6,081 bases of DNA from Chlamydiota bacterium (GTDB taxonomy: Bacteria; Auribacterota; UBA3054; B51-G9). The stretch is taken from contig QMOL01000193.1 of the NCBI GenBank assembly GCA_003648225.1, positions 1 to 6,081 on the forward strand, written 5' to 3'. How positions within the stretch are numbered: the first letter of the stretch is position 1; the number at the start of each line of letters is the position of its first letter. The translations under genes were made by a program, and so were the position numbers. The notes below the pieces were generated by a model. The model ran no database searches and was not told the DNA's origin. It saw nothing but the letters and a program-made list of their open reading frames with translations. Below are positions 1 through 5,547 of the stretch, in pieces.

Positions 1-570
1 GTTTGTGTTTTCCCGGTTAAGGTATTTCTCGAGTTCTTTAAGCTTCTGCTGAGATTCTTTGAATGCGTCTTTGGATTTCAAATTTGGCTTGTAAACAGTT
101 TTAGACCGTTCAATTCTCGGGGTTGGCTCCCAAACAACACGTTGATTTGTATTGGTAATAATTTTCTTCTTTGTTTTTTTCTTTTTACGCTTGTTAAGCC
201 AATCCTTCTGCTTCTTAATTATTTTTTTGGGCGTAGTTAAGATCTTACGTTTCGGTTTAGATTTCGGCTTCGGCTTTGGTTTCGGCTTCGGTTTCGGCTT
301 CGGCTTTGGTTTCGGCTTCGGCTTTGGTTTCGGCTTCGGTTTCGGTTTAGGCTTCGGTTTAGGCTTTGACTTAGGTCTAGAAACTTTTTTCGATGGTTTC
401 GGCGTTGCGGCTGTAGGAGGAACGGGTAATTGAACGAGATTAACGCGAAATTGTTTTTCTTTAGGGATTTTAATTGTAGGTACTTTCCAGCAAATAATAA
501 TCAGTAGAATGACAGCGCATCCATGAAAAATTACCGATGGTACAAAAAAATCTTTTGGCCTGAATTTCAT
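1..570 (-). CDS. TonB/TolA-type energy transducer, N-terminal 190 residues (3'-partial)
   Basis: The frame is open from an ATG at 570 down to base 1, and the C-terminal receptor- or Pal-binding domain lies outside the window. Residues 9-28 form one membrane segment after a short basic N-terminus (MKFRPKDFF). This segment carries the S-x3-H signature (S12, H16) that TonB and TolA use to couple to the ExbB/TolQ channel. A proline-rich stretch follows, then 17 uninterrupted Lys-Pro pairs (69-102), a very basic Lys-rich stretch (110-146) and a helical, charged stretch from about 167 that may begin a coiled coil. The protein should be anchored in the inner membrane and span the periplasm. Its ATG overlaps the tolR stop (ATGA), so it is probably translationally coupled. 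The Lys-Pro tract recalls TonB, while the TolQ/TolR-like partners recall TolA, so the exact identity is undecided. Family membership is fairly sure. Confidence 0.85.
   Translation of the reverse strand, partial: MKFRPKDFFVPSVIFHGCAVILLIIICWKVPTIKIPKEKQFRVNLVQLPVPPTAATPKPSKKVSRPKSKPKPKPKPKPKPKPKPKPKPKPKPKPKPKPKPKPKSKPKRKILTTPKKIIKKQKDWLNKRKKKKTKKKIITNTNQRVVWEPTPRIERSKTVYKPNLKSKDAFKESQQKLKELEKYLNRENTN
265..366 (-). repeat. In-frame Lys-Pro codon-pair tandem repeat, 17 units
   Basis: Seventeen consecutive 6-bp AAR-CCN units encode (KP)17 in the transducer, with degenerate KS, KP and KR pairs following. Synonymous codons alternate in a higher-order pattern. The 18-bp block AAACCA-AAGCCG-AAGCCG appears three times, twice back to back. 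This suggests the tract grew by slippage or unequal exchange of 12-18 bp blocks. Such a segment would be extended, stiff and positively charged in the periplasm, as in the Pro-rich spacer of TonB. Confidence 0.9.
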
Positions 571-1004
571 TCCGCTTGTGTTGCAAGAGATAAAGTTGTT
601 ATTCCGGCTCCGCGAACAACATCGAGCACTTTTATTACCGCAGCATATTTAAAGTCTTTATCGGCTCGGATAATTACCGCTACTTTAGGCTTTTTTTGTT
701 TAATCGCGGCAAGAGTTTCGCCAAGCGCTTCATATGGATGAACTCTGTTCATTCGCTGTTCATTAACAAAAATGACGCCTTTTTTTTCTCCGTGTTCCAT
801 AACGCCATGAAGGCTCACGGTTACAGGCTCTTCCGGTTGTTCGAGTCGCGTTGCCGAAGCTTTGGGCAAATCAACATCAATGCCCTGCTCAATAATTGGA
901 GCGATGAGAATAAAAACAATAAGAACGGTCATTGTTACGTCAACGAGAGAAGTAACATTGATATCCGCGCGAGGAGTTTGTCTTTTTTGCAGGAGTAAAC
1001 TCAC
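567..1004 (-). CDS. tolR: TolR/ExbD-family proton-channel subunit
   Basis: This is a 145-residue protein of the usual family length. It has a short cytoplasmic N-terminus, one membrane helix (about 19-37) and a periplasmic domain (about 60-143). The helix holds the family signature INVTSLVDV, in which D22 matches the proton-carrying aspartate of TolR and ExbD. The post-membrane motif GIDVDLPKA (41-49) and the periplasmic IRADKDFKY segment (112-120) are also typical. With the TolQ-like protein it should form the inner-membrane stator that uses the proton gradient to drive the transducer encoded next. The start is GTG at 1004, overlapping the tolQ stop as GTGA, with a GGAGG ribosome-binding site (1015-1019) inside the tolQ end. 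Its stop overlaps the next ATG. The symbol tolR is preferred over exbD because the post-membrane motif is TolR-like, but the two are hard to separate. Confidence 0.9.
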   Translation of the reverse strand: MSLLLQKRQTPRADINVTSLVDVTMTVLIVFILIAPIIEQGIDVDLPKASATRLEQPEEPVTVSLHGVMEHGEKKGVIFVNEQRMNRVHPYEALGETLAAIKQKKPKVAVIIRADKDFKYAAVIKVLDVVRGAGITTLSLATQAE

Positions 1005-1684
1005 AGTTCCTGTTCCTCCAGAATGAGATTTTGAAGTTTAGTCATTAGTTCGCGGGAGAATTTCTCCATAAGAACTAATTGTTTGTTAACCCGTCCGCGA
1101 AAATAATAATAAAAAATCGCCGCGGGGATGGCAACAACAAGTCCCGCAATAGTGGTTGTTAATGCAACGGAAATTCCCGGGGCGACAGTGCTGATAGTAC
1201 TTGAGCCCGCCTGGGTCATTTTTCTGAACATAACCATAATTCCCCAAACTGTTCCGAGAAGGCCGAGAAATGGGGCTATAGTTGACGTTACTGAAAGAAA
1301 ATTCATTCCTTCTTCAAGTGTTATAACCTCTTCGGCAATATATGAATCAAGCAGCTTTTCCGTAGCGATAATAGCCTCCGGACGAATCTTTTCACGAGTG
1401 AGAAGATTGTCACAGCATACACGGTAAAGTTTGTGCAGTGGCAACGAAGAACTCTTAGGGAAATCTCTAAATAGTTGTAGGAAATCCCGCGCGAACTGCG
1501 CGTTAAAGCCGCGTAATCTTTTATATATTTTTTCGTTACCGAGGTCAATAGTTTTCATTGAAAGCAATTTTGCGAAGATAAGTCCCCACATATAAACCGA
1601 TATTATCGCGAGTACAAAAATGATTAATTTGCCGGCAATGTCGAGACTTTGAAAAATTTCAATTAAAGCTGAAAGAGGTCCCAT
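1001..1684 (-). CDS. tolQ: MotA/TolQ/ExbB-family proton-channel protein
   Basis: This 227-residue protein is close to the roughly 230 residues of TolQ. It has three membrane segments, at about 17-40, 129-153 and 167-195, with a large cytoplasmic loop between the first two. The signature APFLGLLGTVWGI (137-149) and the run ALTTTIAGLVVAIPA (174-188) are the conserved pore helices. T145 and T178 match the polar pore threonines of E. coli TolQ. The glutamate usual in the third helix (GIAEAL in E. coli) is replaced by V173 here (GISVAL). With TolR it should form the proton-driven inner-membrane motor of the Tol or Ton system. The stop overlaps the tolR GTG. Upstream is a 251-bp repeat-bearing gap to serS, so a separate promoter is possible. 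ExbB is the alternative name; it is usually longer at the N-terminus. Confidence 0.9.
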   Translation of the reverse strand: MGPLSALIEIFQSLDIAGKLIIFVLAIISVYMWGLIFAKLLSMKTIDLGNEKIYKRLRGFNAQFARDFLQLFRDFPKSSSLPLHKLYRVCCDNLLTREKIRPEAIIATEKLLDSYIAEEVITLEEGMNFLSVTSTIAPFLGLLGTVWGIMVMFRKMTQAGSSTISTVAPGISVALTTTIAGLVVAIPAAIFYYYFRGRVNKQLVLMEKFSRELMTKLQNLILEEQEL

Positions 1685-1694
1685 TTGTTTTTTT

Positions 1695-1698
1695 CTCC
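1695..1698 (-). promoter_or_regulatory. Ribosome-binding site of the tolQ-like gene
   Basis: On the minus strand GGAG is followed by a ten-base A-rich spacer and then ATG at 1684. The spacer is slightly long but acceptable. No other in-frame start lies closer, which supports the chosen start. Confidence 0.6.
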
Positions 1699-1722
1699 AT
1701 TATTTTTAAGTTTAAAGGATGC

Positions 1723-1736
1723 CCCGATAAATCGGG
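1723..1736. repeat. Short palindrome in the tolQ leader
   Basis: CCCGA-TAAA-TCGGG forms a perfect five-base-pair stem with a four-base loop, about 40 bp upstream of the tolQ-like start. On the minus strand no T-run follows, so it does not look like an intrinsic terminator. From memory, similar CCCGATAAATCGGG palindromes are scattered between genes in several environmental phyla. I could not check this. Confidence 0.5.
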
Positions 1737-1935
1737 ACTTAAAGTTTTAAAGCTAATTTATTAGTCGCTTACTTTTTATTGGAATATTGCTTATTCAATA
1801 TCGGATATTCAATTTTAATATCCAATCTGCCAAAGACAAACTCCTATCAGAAATTGCCAATGTACTAAATACCGATTACAGATTGCTTTTCCAACATTGC
1901 CTGAATCCGCAGCCAGCGGCAGCGGCTACAATCGA

Positions 1936-3240
1936 TTACTGATTGCGGATTACTTCCACTCCGCCCATGTACGGCTGCAAAGCTTTTGGAATTAAAATTG
2001 ATCCGTCGGCCTGCTGATAATTTTCAAGAAGAGCAATCCATGTTCTGCCTACGGCAATTCCTGACCCGTTTAATGTATGAACGAATTTCGGCTTCCCCCC
2101 GTCTGCGGGGCGGTATCTTATATTAGCTCTTCTGCCCTGAAAATCATTACAATTTGAGCATGAAGATATTTCTCTGTAAGTATTCTGACCCGGCAGCCAA
2201 GCTTCGATATCGTAAGTTTTAGCGGCTGAAAATCCCATATCAGCTGTGCATAGAACGACAACGCGATAGGGGATTTCAAGTCGTTTCAAAATTTCTTCCG
2301 CGCAATTGGTCATCTTTTCTAACGCATCGTTTGACGTTTCCTGCGGCACAATATTCACAAGTTCGACTTTATCGAATTGGTGAACGCGTAAAATTCCGCG
2401 GGTGTCTTTTCCGTAAGAGCCGGCTTCGCTTCTGAAACAGGGAGTATAAGCGGTATATAATTTCGGTAAATCTTTTTCTTCAAGAATTTCTCCCGCGTGA
2501 ATATTTGTAAGTGGAACTTCCGCAGTGGGAATTAAATACATTGGATTTTCACTTTGCAGACGAAAAAGATCTTCTTCAAATTTCGGAAGCTGACCGGTGC
2601 CGCGCATTGTGTTTGCGTTAACAATATACGGCGGAGCGAATTCGATATAATTATTTTCTTTAGTTTGAATATCAAGCATGAAATCCACCAACGCGCGCTC
2701 AAGACGAGCTCCTAATCCGCGAAGCAAACTGAAGCGTGACCCGGCAAGCTTTGCCGCGCGTTCAAGATCAAGGATGCCGAGATTTTCCGCGAGTTCGAAA
2801 TGTTGTTTCGGTTCAAAACCGAAAGTTTTTGGTTTACCGTATTTACGAATTTCAACATTATCGCTTTCGCCTTTTCCTGTTGGAACCGACTCATCGGGAA
2901 TGTTGGGAATTCTCAGCGAGATATTTCGCAAACTTTTTTGTGCTTCATCAAGTTCCGTGCTTGATGTTTCAAGTTCTTTTTTTATTTGCTGGACTTTCTG
3001 TTGGAGTTCATCTGCGTTTTCTCCCGCGCGTTTTTTCATTCCGATTTCTTTGGAAAATTTATTTCTGTCCTGCTGAAGTGCTTCCGTTTCAGTGATTAGT
3101 GCGCGTCGCTTGTCGTCAAGCGCGACAAACTCATCAAGAAGATCGGCTAATTTTTTATAAGCTTCACCTTCTGCGTGTCTGGTGAGTAATTTTTCACGTA
3201 TTTCGTTGAAATTTTCTTTAAGTAATTTTGTATCAAGCAT
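1936..3240 (-). CDS. serS: Seryl-tRNA synthetase
   Basis: The cytosolic enzyme activates serine with ATP and charges tRNA-Ser (and tRNA-Sec where present). Its 434 residues match the usual 420-435. The N-terminal part (about 28-105) is the charged, Leu-rich antiparallel coiled coil that grips the tRNA long arm. The class II catalytic core follows, with motif 1 around LPKFEEDLF (218-226), TAEVPLTN (239-246) at the serine site, motif 2 in 268-295 (CFRSEAGSYGKDTRG then RVHQFDKVE) and motif 3 NGSGIAVGRTWIALLENYQQ (391-410). The EISSCSNCNDFQGRRANIRY segment (357-376) is also typical of bacterial SerRS. The ATG at 3240 fits the family N-terminus MLD. Oddly, the bases just upstream (CTTTGACATA on the minus strand) contain no Shine-Dalgarno sequence, and repeat DNA sits directly behind them. 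The last codons overlap a short direct repeat. Confidence 0.98.
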   Translation of the reverse strand: MLDTKLLKENFNEIREKLLTRHAEGEAYKKLADLLDEFVALDDKRRALITETEALQQDRNKFSKEIGMKKRAGENADELQQKVQQIKKELETSSTELDEAQKSLRNISLRIPNIPDESVPTGKGESDNVEIRKYGKPKTFGFEPKQHFELAENLGILDLERAAKLAGSRFSLLRGLGARLERALVDFMLDIQTKENNYIEFAPPYIVNANTMRGTGQLPKFEEDLFRLQSENPMYLIPTAEVPLTNIHAGEILEEKDLPKLYTAYTPCFRSEAGSYGKDTRGILRVHQFDKVELVNIVPQETSNDALEKMTNCAEEILKRLEIPYRVVVLCTADMGFSAAKTYDIEAWLPGQNTYREISSCSNCNDFQGRRANIRYRPADGGKPKFVHTLNGSGIAVGRTWIALLENYQQADGSILIPKALQPYMGGVEVIRNQ

Positions 3241-3249
3241 TATGTCAAA

Positions 3250-3273
3250 GTTTTAAGGTTTTAAGGTTTTAAG
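3250..3273. repeat. Tandem repeat, 3 x 8 bp (GTTTTAAG)
   Basis: Three perfect copies of GTTTTAAG occupy the serS leader, starting ten bases upstream of its ATG. On the minus strand this reads as CTTAAAAC repeats, which leaves no purine-rich ribosome-binding site. It could expand or contract by slippage. Confidence 0.85.
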
Positions 3274-3286
3274 GTCTAAAAATCAA

Positions 3287-3303
3287 CCCCGGCATACGCG
3301 GGG
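3287..3303. repeat. GC-rich hairpin CCCCG/CGGGG in the ddl-serS gap
   Basis: This is a five-base-pair perfect stem with a seven-base loop. On the minus strand it is followed by TTGATTTTTAG, a weak T-rich tail, so it could act as a leaky terminator after ddl. It is equally well explained as one more intergenic palindrome. An adjacent CGCGTAAGC / CGCGTATGC direct repeat lies on the minus strand (3299-3313 region). Confidence 0.45.
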
Positions 3304-3316
3304 CGCTTACGCGAAG

Positions 3317-3344
3317 TCAAAGGTTAAAGGTCAAAGGTTAAAGG
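3317..3344. repeat. Tandem repeat, 2 x 14 bp (TCAAAGGTTAAAGG)
   Basis: Two perfect 14-bp copies are followed by a further TCAA. Each unit is itself two similar 7-bp halves (TCAAAGG, TTAAAGG), giving four heptamers in a row. The tract is non-coding and lies between ddl and serS. Confidence 0.85.
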
Positions 3345-3360
3345 TCAATTTTCGGTGTAG

Positions 3361-3381
3361 GGGCAGGTCTTGTACCTGCCC
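3361..3381. repeat. Strong 8-bp hairpin GGGCAGGT/ACCTGCCC
   Basis: This is a perfect eight-base-pair stem with loop CTTGT, starting 28 bp beyond the ddl stop. From memory, GGGGCAGGTCTTGTACCTGCCC-type units are frequent dispersed intergenic repeats in Lentisphaerota, Planctomycetota and similar genomes. The RNA stem would be stable and could protect or end the ddl transcript, but no T-run follows on the minus strand. Confidence 0.7.
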
Positions 3382-3408
3382 TCAATTCACAGAGCAAGTC
3401 AAAATTGG

Positions 3409-3432
3409 TCAACCACAAGGGATTGCCCTTAC
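3409..3432 (-). repeat. Dispersed-repeat-like unit forming the ddl 3' end
   Basis: Read on the minus strand this is GTAAGGGCAATCCCTTGTGG followed by TTGA, ending in the ddl stop codon. From memory it closely resembles GGGCAATCCCTTGTGGTTGCCC-type intergenic palindromes, and it lies next to the GGGCAGGT hairpin of similar style. GGGCAA can pair with the following TTGACC with one mismatch. Repeat identity rests on recall and needs a genome-wide search. Confidence 0.45.
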
Positions 3433-4458
3433 AAATTTTTCCATCGCGTAATTTATCATTATATCCAGTAATTCGCCGAATGACATTCCTACCGCCCGCG
3501 CCACTTGCGGCACGAACGAAGTTTCGGTCATTCCCGGTATAGTGTTTGTTTCAAGAACGAATAGATCACCTTCATTTGATAGTATAAAATCTGTTCTGCT
3601 CACTCCTTCGCATAATAGTATTTCATGACATTTCACGGCGATGTTTTGAATTTTTTTTGTGAGTGAATCATCAATTCGAGCCGGAGTGATTTCTTCAGCT
3701 GCGCCAACCGTATATTTAGCTTCGTAATCGAAGAACGTGCTGTTTACCGGAGCTATTTCCGTAACGGGCATTGGCTCAGCTTTTTCGCCGAATTTTTTAT
3801 TAATAACAACGCAGGTAAATTCGTTTCCATTTATATATTTTTCTACCAGGATTTGTTTGTCGATATTCCACAACTCTTTCAAAGAATTTTCTAACTGCTC
3901 AATATTCTCAACGATTTTAATTCCAAAACTTGAGCCAAGCTGCGGTGGTTTAACAATCATTGGAAAACCGAACTCCGCGTTTTGGATTAATTGTTCTAAG
4001 TCATCAGATTTCTGAAGAACAATCCCGGCTGGGATTTTAACATTATTGCATTTATAAATCTGCCGCGTGATTATTTTATGCATCGAAATCGCTGAACTTA
4101 AAACCCCGCTGTGAGTATATGGAATTTTAAGTGTTTCAAGGAATCCCTGGATAATTCCGTCTTCTCCTCCTTTACCATGAAGCGCGAGAACGGCAGCATC
4201 AATATTCCATTTTTCCAATTCATCGAATGCAGCGATAAAAGTTTTTGTTTCAGTTTTTTGTAAAATTCTATCGTCAGGTCTTATCTCCGGCGGAAGGAGT
4301 TTGACTCTATTATCAGAAGTAATAATAACTGACCGACGACAATATTTAGAGCTGTTAAGATTTTCAAAAACAGCTTTGCCGGATTTTATGGAAATATCGT
4401 GCTCGTTACTCTGTCCGCCCATAAGGATGGCTATATTATTTTTATTAACTATTCCCAT
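3409..4458 (-). CDS. ddl: D-alanine--D-alanine ligase
   Basis: This cytosolic ATP-grasp enzyme joins two D-alanines for the peptidoglycan stem peptide. The 349 residues are in the normal range. The N-terminal GGQSNEHDIS motif (14-23) holds the substrate-binding glutamate E19. HGKGGEDG (94-101) and YTHSG (114-118) follow. The ATP-grasp core includes K128, K170 in IVKPPQLGSSFGI and the VEKYING strand (E206). The C-terminal active site has FFDYEAKY (242-249), R288 and D290 in SRTDF, and E303/N305 in LETNTIPGMT, the usual Mg-binding pair. All core residues appear present. The usual Asp before K128 (MDK) is His here (MHK). The ATG at 4458 lies inside the end of the CvpA gene (10-bp overlap), with only a weak AGAAG upstream, so coupled translation is likely. 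The last seven residues (VRAIPCG) are encoded by an apparent dispersed repeat. Confidence 0.97.
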   Translation of the reverse strand: MGIVNKNNIAILMGGQSNEHDISIKSGKAVFENLNSSKYCRRSVIITSDNRVKLLPPEIRPDDRILQKTETKTFIAAFDELEKWNIDAAVLALHGKGGEDGIIQGFLETLKIPYTHSGVLSSAISMHKIITRQIYKCNNVKIPAGIVLQKSDDLEQLIQNAEFGFPMIVKPPQLGSSFGIKIVENIEQLENSLKELWNIDKQILVEKYINGNEFTCVVINKKFGEKAEPMPVTEIAPVNSTFFDYEAKYTVGAAEEITPARIDDSLTKKIQNIAVKCHEILLCEGVSRTDFILSNEGDLFVLETNTIPGMTETSFVPQVARAVGMSFGELLDIMINYAMEKFVRAIPCG

Positions 4459-5057
4459 ACTTCTGAGTTTTCATTATCATTGGTATTATTCCCGCTTGAA
4501 AAATTAACATTCAACCGTGAAGTGGTGTTACTGAACCATGGAATTCTTTGTTCGATCTTTCCAAGAGTATCGCGACCATAATGATAAGCTTTCGAATCAC
4601 TTAACCATTTGTTATAATTTTCATATCCACTCTTGGAAGTAAAACTGGCAATATAAGTTTTTGAAATCTCAAGGACAAGGATTATCGCAAGTGCAATAAT
4701 GCAGCCTTTTAGTGCACCGGTAATCAAGCCGAATATTCTATCGCTAAATTTAATTGAGAAAGAAGTGATAAGGCGTTTTTTAATCATTTCCATAATGATA
4801 CCGGAAATAAAATAAGCGAATACAAAAATTAAAATCGCGGTAATAAAGCTAACAACGTTAATATCTATATCGATCTCAGGATATTTTTCTGTTAATAAAC
4901 CAAATAAATATTCAGCAACGCGAACTTTTGCAAAGTAAACCGCTACAACGCCGCAAGCGGCCGCGGCGATAGAGATAATTTGTGACCAGAAACCTTTTAG
5001 AAAGCCCAGAAGGGTCAGTAAAAAAATAACAACTATAATTCCGATATCAAGTTGCAT
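4449..5057 (-). CDS. CvpA-family inner-membrane protein
   Basis: The 202-residue protein has four membrane segments, at about 5-22, 25-43, 66-89 and 104-128, followed by a hydrophilic Asn/Ser-rich tail. The first helix ends in GFLKGFW, and the segment SDRIFGLITGALKGCIIALA (105-124) keeps the D-R-x2-G-x3-G-x3-G pattern of the CvpA family. CvpA is linked to colicin V production and envelope stress tolerance in enterobacteria, but its molecular role is unclear. The frame extends upstream to an ATG at 5159, but the ATG at 5057 is chosen. It follows an AGGA ribosome-binding site (5067-5070) at good spacing, gives the family's usual N-terminus directly at the first helix, and leaves a sigma-70-like promoter just upstream. 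It is the first gene of the minus-strand set and overlaps ddl by 10 bp. Confidence 0.85.
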   Translation of the reverse strand: MQLDIGIIVVIFLLTLLGFLKGFWSQIISIAAAACGVVAVYFAKVRVAEYLFGLLTEKYPEIDIDINVVSFITAILIFVFAYFISGIIMEMIKKRLITSFSIKFSDRIFGLITGALKGCIIALAIILVLEISKTYIASFTSKSGYENYNKWLSDSKAYHYGRDTLGKIEQRIPWFSNTTSRLNVNFSSGNNTNDNENSEVWE

Positions 5058-5097
5058 AATAGTATGTCCTGTAAATTTGTTATTAATAGTTAAATAA

Positions 5098-5126
5098 ATA
5101 ATACCGAAAATCGATTTCTTTTGCAA
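5098..5126 (-). promoter_or_regulatory. Sigma-70-type promoter for the cvpA-ddl genes
   Basis: On the minus strand TTGCAA (5126-5121) is separated by exactly 17 bp from TATTAT (5103-5098), each a close match to the -35 and -10 consensus. Transcription would start near 5090, giving a leader of about 33 bases containing the AGGA site. The promoter lies inside the longer 5159 reading of the CvpA frame, which argues against that longer start. Confidence 0.6.
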
Positions 5127-5208
5127 GAATGAAGCAATTTTAGGCTTGTGAACTCTCAACCTTAATCGTTAATTGGTGATCGCTCGAAAAGTATTGTTTC
5201 AAAAGTTT

Positions 5209-5320
5209 GCCTGTAAGGCGAAATGGAATAAGGCAGTGTTGCACCCTGTTAATATTTCATCCCCCTGTGTTTCCGCCCTGTAAGGGCATAATGGAAAATC
5301 ACCTTTCGCCCCTTCAGGGC
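5209..5320. repeat. REP-like cluster of short palindromes
   Basis: Three related stems occur within 112 bp: GCCT-GTA-AGGC (5209-5219), GCCCT-GTA-AGGGC (5275-5287) and GCCC-CTTCA-GGGC (5308-5320). Each is flanked by related words (GGCGAAAT, GGGCATAAT, TTTCGCC). A degenerate CAGTGTTGCACCCTG palindrome sits between the first two. The block is markedly more GC-rich than its surroundings. From memory it resembles the GCCCTGAAAGGGC / CCAGGGTTGCACCCTGG repeats scattered through many Planctomycetota, Lentisphaerota and Bacteroidota genomes. Confidence 0.65.
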
Positions 5321-5442
5321 TCTTTCAAACAAAATTATTATTTGACAATTTATGTTTTCTATAAAATTTAATCGCCGTAAACGGATTATAAAGCTGTTAC
5401 TGTTGACTGTGGAAATATTTTTAACGCAAATGAAAACAACAC

Positions 5443-5474
5443 TTGCAGATTTGCAAAAAAATTGCATTTTTGCA
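5443..5474 (+). promoter_or_regulatory. Four ordered TTGCA words (possible operator)
   Basis: TTGCA begins at 5443, 5451, 5462 and 5470, giving spacings of 8, 11 and 8. The block is therefore two copies of TTGCA-N3-TTGCA offset by 19 bp. The last word can also serve as a -35 box: TTGCAT (5470-5475) is 17 bp from TTTAAT (5493-5498), a weak plus-strand promoter. The regular spacing suggests direct-repeat protein binding, but no regulator can be named. Confidence 0.35.
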
Positions 5475-5547
5475 TTATTTTAATTTTTTTAATTTAATGG
5501 AGTCTCTGGTTTGTATATATATGGTAATTTATCATTATAATATTTTA

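Larger units (their letters stand above)
1685..1935. other. Intergenic gap between tolQ-like gene and serS with repeat debris
   Basis: No gene is visible in these 251 bp. The gap holds a direct repeat CGATTAC(A/T)GATTGC at 1873-1886, with its second copy at 1933-1946 spanning the serS stop. It also holds a perfect 7-bp inverted repeat GGATATT/AATATCC at 1803-1823 and the CCCGA palindrome nearer tolQ. A GC-rich patch (1908-1926) sits in otherwise AT-rich sequence. I see no stem followed by a T-run, so no convincing terminator, and no strong promoter for tolQ. The make-up suggests accumulated short intergenic repeats. Confidence 0.6.

Noticed and set aside
152..433. Plus-strand frame encoding a long Phe-Gly repeat
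   Set aside because: It is the antisense shadow of the Lys-Pro codon repeat in the transducer gene, whose membrane anchor, SxxxH motif and operon position are convincing.
696..1427. Plus-strand frames opposite tolR and tolQ (696-998, 1128-1427)
   Set aside because: They are antisense to strongly supported membrane-protein genes and show no recognisable domain.
2678..3095. Two plus-strand frames of over 110 codons opposite serS
   Set aside because: They are antisense shadows of the well-supported SerRS coiled-coil and linker region, with no domain resemblance.
3250..3344. CRISPR-like array
   Set aside because: The repeats are only 8 and 14 bp, directly adjacent, and there are no spacers.
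5058..5159. Longer N-terminus of the CvpA-family protein starting at 5159
   Set aside because: The extra 34 residues contain the best promoter, and the ATG at 5057 has its own AGGA site and the family-typical N-terminus.
5249..5467. 72-codon minus-strand frame
   Set aside because: It runs through the palindrome cluster and AT-rich control DNA, has no ribosome-binding site, and its ending is repeat sequence read as protein.
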